From Amycolatopsis vastitatis (GTDB lineage Bacteria > Actinomycetota > Actinomycetes > Mycobacteriales > Pseudonocardiaceae), in contig NZ_NMUL01000002.1 in the NCBI RefSeq assembly GCF_002234595.1, positions 62,001-126,000 on the forward strand: a stretch of DNA of 64,000 nucleotides. The letters run 5' to 3'. Below, in pieces: positions 59,316 through 64,000 of this stretch (its first letter is position 1; the number at the start of each line of letters is the position of its first letter). Position numbers and translations under genes: made by a program. Under the pieces are notes generated by a model. The model was not told the DNA's origin and did not search any database. It worked only from the letters and a program-made list of their open reading frames with translations.

Positions 59316-59376
59316 TCAGATTAGGTTCGACCCACTCACTGGGTCAAGCACAATCTTGGGTCCGACCCAGTAGAGT
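59316..59376 (+). promoter_or_regulatory. TetR promoter with three palindromes
   Basis: AGGTTGAACCT (59316-59326), GACCCA-N5-TGGGTC (59329-59345) and TGGGTCCGACCCA (59357-59369) are perfect palindromes. The last ends two bases before the -10 TAGAGT (59371-59376), which is six bases before ATG 59383. Likely autoregulatory operators; mca on the other side may be included. Confidence 0.65.
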
Positions 59377-59382
59377 GACACC

Positions 59383-59979
59383 ATGAGTGAGGGACTCCGG
59401 GCCCAGAAGAAGCACGAGACCAGGAAGACCATTTCCGACGTGGCGACGCGGCTGTTCATCCGCGACGGCTTCGAGGACGTGACGATCGCGGAGATCGCCA
59501 CCGAGGCGCGGGTGGCCAAGATGACCGTGACGAACCACTTCCCCCGCAAGGAAGACCTGGTCTTCGACATCCGCGCGGACTTCACGACGTGGCCGTCTTC
59601 GCTGATCCACGACGGCGTCTTCCACGACACCCGCGAGCTCTACTTCGAAGCACTGGACGCCCACCACGCGCTGGCCGGCTTCTCGGGGCGCGGCTTCGCG
59701 CGGATGATCAGGCAGAGCCCGGTCCTGACGAACGCGCTGCACGAACTGCACCGCGAGCGCGAAGCGAACCTCTCGAGCCTGCTGACCGGACGCCACCCCG
59801 GCGACGGCCTCAAGCCCGCGCTGGTCGCCGCGCACCTCACGACGCTGCTGCGGGTGCTCTTCGACGACGTCTTCGACCGGACGATCGCCGACCAGCCCAA
59901 GGACGCGATCGTGGACGCCGTGTGGCCCGTCGCGGAACAGGCCTTCGACCAGCTCGAACCGGCCTTCGGCGGGTACTAG
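59383..59979 (+). CDS. TetR family transcriptional regulator
   Basis: A 198-residue repressor. N-terminal helix-turn-helix: KHETRKTISDVATRLFIRDG, then VTIAEIATEARVAKMTVTNHFPRKEDLVF. The C-terminal ligand domain is all-helical. It is divergent from mca and has palindromes at its own promoter, so it probably regulates itself and perhaps mca. ATG 59383 is six bases after TAGAGT. The stop overlaps the opposing DUF4328 gene by four bases. Confidence 0.9.
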   Translation: MSEGLRAQKKHETRKTISDVATRLFIRDGFEDVTIAEIATEARVAKMTVTNHFPRKEDLVFDIRADFTTWPSSLIHDGVFHDTRELYFEALDAHHALAGFSGRGFARMIRQSPVLTNALHELHREREANLSSLLTGRHPGDGLKPALVAAHLTTLLRVLFDDVFDRTIADQPKDAIVDAVWPVAEQAFDQLEPAFGGY

Positions 59980-61004
59980 CGCGCGGCGCCGGCCGGGCGC
60001 TTGGCGCGCAGTTCCGGCTCGGGCGCGCCCTCGACCTTCACCACGCGCATCTCGCGCACGGCCAGGGCGTCCGAGGGCGCCAGCAACGCGGAAAACCGCC
60101 GGACCACCAAAGCCGTCACCACGGCGAGCGCGGCCGCGGAGAGGTCGGTGAGGGCGACCAGGACGACACTGTCCGCCATCGACTGCACGTCGTCACGGAA
60201 GCGCCAGACGATCGACGCGCCGAGCAGGACCCAGTTCAGCAACCAGACGCCCCACCACACCAGCACTTCGCGCGACGGCTTCGGCCGGACGTCACGCGGG
60301 CGGCGCAGCACCGCGTGTTCCAGCTCGCCGACGACGGACAGCGCCAGCGGGAGGTTCGCCACCGGCACGACGACGCCGACCAGCACCTGCCACACCGGCC
60401 TCGGCGGGTCTTCGCCCGAGACGTCCGCCGCCGCCTGGCGGGCGACCAGCAGCCACCAGACCGACAGGCCGGCGGGCAGCAGCGCGAGGACCGAGGACAG
60501 CAGCCCGGCGGTGAGCACGAACCCGTCGGAGAACGCCACCACCGAGCGGGACAGCGCGGAGTCGCGGCCCTGCACGAGCAGCACGTACCGCCAGATCTCC
60601 GCGCCGGCGGCGGCCACGGCGAGCACGGCGAACGCGGCGAGGACGACGACCAGGCTGCGGCTGAGCACCGGCACCCGGTCGATCGGGCGGATCTCGTCGG
60701 ACGCCGTGCCGGGCACCGACGTCGGGCGGCGCCAGACCAGGCTGGGGAAACCCCAGCGGGGCGGCACCGGGTACGACGGCGGCCCGGAGTACCGCTCGGG
60801 CACGACCACCCGGCGCCGCGGCCACGCCCCGGGCGGCGGGGTCGCCACCCAGCGCAGCTTCGGCCGGTGGACCGGACGGCGGTGGTAGGGGTACGGCTCC
60901 GGCTGGGCGGCCAGCGTCCGGCCCTGCAGCTGCTGCGTGGTGGGGGCCGGGGCCTGGCGCGGCCAGTACCCGGGTGGGGGCGACGGAGGCTGACCCGGGT
61001 GCAA
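59976..61004 (-). CDS. DUF4328 membrane protein
   Basis: A 342-residue protein: a Pro/Arg-rich cytoplasmic N-terminal third (HPGQPPSPPPGYWPRQ), then six membrane helices (about 128-315) containing the DUF4328 pattern GLSVWWLLVARQAAADV and WWGVWLLNWVLLGAS. Function unknown. TTG 61004 starts two bases after the rhodanese stop, so the two are probably co-translated; no strong ribosome site is visible and the exact start is uncertain. Confidence 0.78.
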   Translation of the reverse strand: MHPGQPPSPPPGYWPRQAPAPTTQQLQGRTLAAQPEPYPYHRRPVHRPKLRWVATPPPGAWPRRRVVVPERYSGPPSYPVPPRWGFPSLVWRRPTSVPGTASDEIRPIDRVPVLSRSLVVVLAAFAVLAVAAAGAEIWRYVLLVQGRDSALSRSVVAFSDGFVLTAGLLSSVLALLPAGLSVWWLLVARQAAADVSGEDPPRPVWQVLVGVVVPVANLPLALSVVGELEHAVLRRPRDVRPKPSREVLVWWGVWLLNWVLLGASIVWRFRDDVQSMADSVVLVALTDLSAAALAVVTALVVRRFSALLAPSDALAVREMRVVKVEGAPEPELRAKRPAGAAR

Positions 61005-61006
61005 GG

Positions 61007-61366
61007 CTAGATCACTTCGGGTTCGATGCCGGGGTGCTCGCCGACCATCGGACGGCCTTCGCGCTGCCACGCGCCCATGCCGCCGGCGACGTTCACCGCG
61101 TCCCAGCCGCTCTGGTTGAGCCACGCGGCCGCCCGCGCGGACCGGCCGCCACTGCGGCAGATCACGTGGATCGGCTGGTCATCGGGCAGATCCGCAAGCT
61201 CGCCGACGCGCGCGGGAAGCTCGCCCATCGGGATGTGCACGGCGCCGGGCGCGTGCCCGGCGGCCCACTCGTCGTCTTCGCGGACGTCGAGCAGCACGAG
61301 GCCGTCCTTGGGCAGGTCGCGGACCTCGGCGGTCGGCAGTTCAGCAGGGCTCACCACGATCCCCAT
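61007..61366 (-). CDS. Rhodanese-like sulfurtransferase domain protein
   Basis: A 119-residue single rhodanese domain: LLDVREDDEWAAGHAPGAVHIP, then the active loop HVICRSGGRSARAA with C70, and GWDAVNVAGGMGAW. The CRSGGRSA loop is the normal form for transfer of sulfane sulfur. ATG 61366 is chosen because the upstream frame overlaps actP's terminator. Upstream of the DUF4328 gene. Confidence 0.9.
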   Translation of the reverse strand: MGIVVSPAELPTAEVRDLPKDGLVLLDVREDDEWAAGHAPGAVHIPMGELPARVGELADLPDDQPIHVICRSGGRSARAAAWLNQSGWDAVNVAGGMGAWQREGRPMVGEHPGIEPEVI

Positions 61367-61384
61367 GCTGCCATGCGGGGGCGT

Positions 61385-61418
61385 TGCCCGCGCGTGAGGT
61401 CGCCGACGCGCGCGGGCA
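61385..61418 (-). terminator. actP operon terminator
   Basis: TGCCCGCGCG (61385-61394) and CGCGCGGGCA (61409-61418) form a perfect ten-bp stem with a 14-base loop, 13 bases past the actP stop. Confidence 0.7.
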
Positions 61419-61430
61419 GTGACGACCCAC

Positions 61431-63059
61431 TCAGTGCGCGACCGCCTTTTCGGCGCCCGCACCGGTCAGCGCGCGCACCTCCATCTCGGCGTACTTCGCG
61501 GGGTTCCGCTCCTTCGACAGGACCGTGCCGAGCCAGCCGAGCAGGAACGCGGCCGGGATCGAGACCAGGCCAGGGTTGTCGAGCGGGAACCAGTGGAAGT
61601 CGACGCCCTGGAGCATCGACGCGCTCTTGCCGGTCTTCGCGTCCACCGGCTTGCCGGAGACCGCCGGCGAGAAGACGATCAGCACGATCGTGACGACCAG
61701 CCCGCCGTAGATCGACCACAGCGCGCCCTGGGTGTTGAACCGCTTCCAGAACAGCGAGTAGAGAATCGTCGGCAGGTTCGCCGAGGCCGCCACGGCGAAC
61801 GCCAGCGCGACCAGGAACGCCACGTTCTGGCTCTTCGCCAGGATGCCGCCCGCGATGGCCAGCGCGCCGATCACCAGTGCCGTGATCCGGGCGACCCGCA
61901 CCTCGCCACCCGTGGAGATCTGCCCCTTCTTGAGCACGCTCGCGTAGACGTCGTGCGCGAAGGACGCCGAAGCCGTGATCGTCAGGCCGGCGACCACCGC
62001 GAGGATCGTCGCGAACGCGACCGCGGAGATGAACCCGAGCAGCACCGGGCCGCCCAGTTCGAGCGCCAGCAGCGGGGCCGCCGCGTTCGTCGTGCCCGGG
62101 GCCTTCGAGATCTTGTCCGGCCCGACGAGCGCACCCGCGCCGTAGCCAAGCACCAGCGTGAACAGGTAGAACACGCCGATCAGCACGATCGCCCAGACCA
62201 CCGAGCGGCGCGCGTCGCGGGCCGTGGGCACCGTGTAGAAGCGCATCAGCACGTGCGGCAGGCCCGCCGTCCCGAGCACCAGCGCGACGCCCAGCGACAG
62301 GAAGTCGAGCTTGGTCGTGCCGGTCTTGCCGTACTGCTTGCCCGGGTCGAGCAGTGCCGCGCCGCCCTTGCCGCCCTTGTCGACGGCGGCCTGGAACAGG
62401 CTGGACAGGTTGAAGCCGTACTTGCCGAGCACCCACAGCGTCATCGCGAACGCGCCGACGATGAGCAGCGCGGCCTTGATGATCTGCACCCACGTCGTGC
62501 CCTTCATGCCGCCGATGAGCACGTAGAGGATCATGATCACGCCGACGACGGCGATCACGACGTCCTGCCCCGCCTCGCCGGAAATGCCGAGCAGCAGGTT
62601 CACCAGACCGCCCGCGCCGGCCATCTGCGCGAGCAGGTAGAAGAACGACACGATCAGCGTCGAAATCGCCGCCGCCGCGCGCACCGGCGTCTGCTTCATG
62701 CGGAACGCGAGGACGTCGCCCATGGTGAACTTGCCGGTGTTGCGCAGCAGTTCCGCGACCAGCAGCAGTGCGACGAGCCAGGCGACCAGGAAACCGATGG
62801 AGTAGAGGAAGCCGTCGTAGCCGTTGATGGCGATCGCGCCGGCGATGCCGAGGAACGACGCCGCCGAAAGGTAGTCACCGGAAATGGCGATGCCGTTCTG
62901 CGGGCCGGTGAACGCGCGGCCGGCGGCGTAGTAGTCCGACGCCGTTTTCGTGTTGCGGCTGGCCCGGAACACGATCACCAGCGTGATCGCGACGAAGACC
63001 AGGAAGATGATGATGTTGAGGGTGGAATTGCTGCCCTCCACGCCCGCCGCGAGGTTCAT
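61431..63059 (-). CDS. actP: Cation/acetate symporter
   Basis: A 542-residue, 13-helix sodium:solute symporter of the ActP type, importing acetate or other short monocarboxylates. Recognised by ASDYYAAGRAFTGPQNGIAISGDYLSAASFLG, GMKGTTWVQIIKAALL, GTAGLPHVLMRFYTVP and LWKRFN-type late region. ATG 63059 overlaps the DUF485 stop as ATGA, the standard yjcH-actP arrangement. Confidence 0.93.
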   Translation of the reverse strand: MNLAAGVEGSNSTLNIIIFLVFVAITLVIVFRASRNTKTASDYYAAGRAFTGPQNGIAISGDYLSAASFLGIAGAIAINGYDGFLYSIGFLVAWLVALLLVAELLRNTGKFTMGDVLAFRMKQTPVRAAAAISTLIVSFFYLLAQMAGAGGLVNLLLGISGEAGQDVVIAVVGVIMILYVLIGGMKGTTWVQIIKAALLIVGAFAMTLWVLGKYGFNLSSLFQAAVDKGGKGGAALLDPGKQYGKTGTTKLDFLSLGVALVLGTAGLPHVLMRFYTVPTARDARRSVVWAIVLIGVFYLFTLVLGYGAGALVGPDKISKAPGTTNAAAPLLALELGGPVLLGFISAVAFATILAVVAGLTITASASFAHDVYASVLKKGQISTGGEVRVARITALVIGALAIAGGILAKSQNVAFLVALAFAVAASANLPTILYSLFWKRFNTQGALWSIYGGLVVTIVLIVFSPAVSGKPVDAKTGKSASMLQGVDFHWFPLDNPGLVSIPAAFLLGWLGTVLSKERNPAKYAEMEVRALTGAGAEKAVAH

Positions 63060-63406
63060 CGGCCCGGCTCCCCTTCGATCCGGGCGCGGATCTCGTCGGC
63101 GACGGGGTCCAGCCTGCGGTTGGCGTACCGGACGTAGAGCCCGGTGATCACGAACGTCGAGACGAACTGCAGCAGGCCGAAGACGAGGCCGACGGTGATG
63201 TTGCCGAACAGCTTGGTGCTCATGAAGCCGTGCGCGTAGTCCGCCAGCAGCACGTACAGCAGGTACCAGAGCAGGAACAGCGCGGTCATCGGGAACACGA
63301 ACACCCGCAGCCGGCGGCGCAGGTCCGTGAATTCGGGACTTCCCTGGATTCTCTCCCAGTCGGTCTGCGGCTCCGCGCCACCGACTTCTTGTTCGGTGCT
63401 GCTCAC
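63056..63406 (-). CDS. DUF485 membrane protein (YjcH-like)
   Basis: A 116-residue protein with two membrane helices, matching DUF485: IQGSPEFTDLRRRLRVFVFPMTALFLLWYLLYVLLADYA, then FGLLQFVSTFVITGLYVRYAN. It is always encoded just before actP and is thought to help its function or assembly. GTG 63406 follows a GGTGGAG site at seven bases. Confidence 0.92.
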   Translation of the reverse strand: MSSTEQEVGGAEPQTDWERIQGSPEFTDLRRRLRVFVFPMTALFLLWYLLYVLLADYAHGFMSTKLFGNITVGLVFGLLQFVSTFVITGLYVRYANRRLDPVADEIRARIEGEPGR

Positions 63407-63548
63407 AGCGGATCTCCACCTTCCCGTTCTCGTCCGATCGGGCGCCAGAGCTTAAGTAGAAACCCACTGGGAGATTCCCGCACGCCGTCATTTACCAGAC
63501 CGCGACTCACCCGATCAGGTAAAGAATTTCTGACCGGCTGTCAGCACT

Positions 63549-64000
63549 TCACTTGCGGTGGCGGCCGCGGCCCGCGATGCGGGTCTTTTCCTCGGCCTGG
63601 CCGAACCGCGCAACAGCCCTGTCCCGCATGAAGCCGAGCGGGTCGGGCGCGTGCAGCCGCAGCATGATGTCGTGGACGTGCTCGGGACGCCCGTAACCGG
63701 TCACGCGGCTGACCAGATACGTCGTCACGAAGGCCATCGGGACGGTGATCAGCGCGGGCTGGCTGACGAACCAGGGCGCCCAGTCGCCGGTGTAGCCGCT
63801 CACGACGTCGAGCACGAGCGCGGCCAGCACCAGACCACCGCCGACGAACATCCCGGCCAGCGCGCCGGGCCAGGACAGCTTGCGCCACCAGATGCCCAGC
63901 ACCAGCAGCGGGCTGAACGTCGACGCGGCGAGCGCGAACGTCAGCCCGATCGACAGCGAGATGTCCTCCGGCCGCAGCGCGACCGCCAGCGCGATGGGGA
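63549..64000 (-). CDS. Second sodium:solute symporter, partial
   Basis: The C-terminal 150 residues of another SSS-family transporter; the gene continues beyond the right edge. The frame reads ...LTFALAASTFSPLLVLG then IWWRKLSWPGALAGM, like the end of ActP/MctP-type carriers, and finishes with a longer soluble tail (VARFGQAEEKTRIAGRGR). The GTG at 63902 is internal, not the start. It lies upstream of DUF485-actP on the same strand, so two related carriers are clustered. Confidence 0.85.
   Translation of the reverse strand, partial: PIALAVALRPEDISLSIGLTFALAASTFSPLLVLGIWWRKLSWPGALAGMFVGGGLVLAALVLDVVSGYTGDWAPWFVSQPALITVPMAFVTTYLVSRVTGYGRPEHVHDIMLRLHAPDPLGFMRDRAVARFGQAEEKTRIAGRGRHRK

Noticed and set aside
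1..64000. tRNA, rRNA, insertion sequence or prophage
   Set aside because: No T-loop-like GGTTCGANTCC with a fitting cloverleaf, no transposase, integrase or phage structural gene was seen.

Overview
The window is high-GC (about 70%) actinobacterial chromosome. G/C-ending codons dominate, GTG and TTG starts are frequent, and many genes overlap by 1-4 bases. The gene content (mycothiol S-conjugate amidase, F420/PPOX-type protein, septum-formation family protein, DUF3024, DUF4232, DUF4328, DUF5926, fused CydDC, class F sortase with Excalibur proteins, IdeR-like iron boxes) fits a Pseudonocardiaceae actinomycete; Amycolatopsis is my best guess. There are no rRNA or tRNA genes, no insertion sequences and no CRISPR array. 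Most of the window reads as ordinary core chromosome with one clear accessory patch.

Layout. 1-6.2 kb: partial serS, a class III aminotransferase, a 530-base gene-free stretch full of inverted repeats, a haloalkane-dehalogenase-like hydrolase, and a three-gene YjfM-YjfC-YjfL-like operon. 6.3-14.4 kb: septum-formation protein and metallopeptidase pair, an MFS exporter, a lipoprotein, pheA with a coupled histidine phosphatase, a macrodomain protein, coaA followed by a four-copy 63-bp hairpin repeat, and a 51-residue membrane protein. 14.4-21.8 kb: hypothetical proteins, a sensor without a kinase, a MazG-like protein, a degenerate exonuclease-TerB-BRCT membrane protein and, divergent from it, a degenerate nuclease-Excalibur protein. 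21.9-26.8 kb: a two-gene unit encoding a 1341-residue DUF4011/SF1 helicase/Vsr-like nuclease and a partner with a HEPN-like motif; this is the best candidate for a defence system.

27-39.8 kb: a helicase-associated domain protein, a sortase/Excalibur pair, a convergent response regulator and GAF histidine kinase, the cytochrome bd operon cydA-cydB-cydDC, and an S41 peptidase. 40-49.9 kb: Gdt1-family transporter, DUF998 protein, IclR regulator plus unknown gene divergent from hmgA, a substrate-binding/VWA fusion with a coiled-coil partner, an MFS/LysR divergent pair and a membrane protein. 50-64 kb: DUF2470 protein behind an iron box, PPOX and CPBP genes with interlocked promoters, arginine deiminase, ferritin behind several iron boxes, an ECF sigma factor with membrane partner, DUF952, DUF5926, P450, mca, TetR, DUF4328/rhodanese, and the DUF485-actP acetate uptake operon followed by a second, truncated symporter.

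Two patterns run through the whole window. First, at least nine genes begin with a TANNNT hexamer exactly six bases before the start codon and no ribosome binding site, as expected for leaderless mRNAs. Second, a 13-bp sequence, GTCCACAGTGGAC, recurs inside coding regions and imposes rare threonine codons. All family assignments come from reading motifs by eye; no database search was run.
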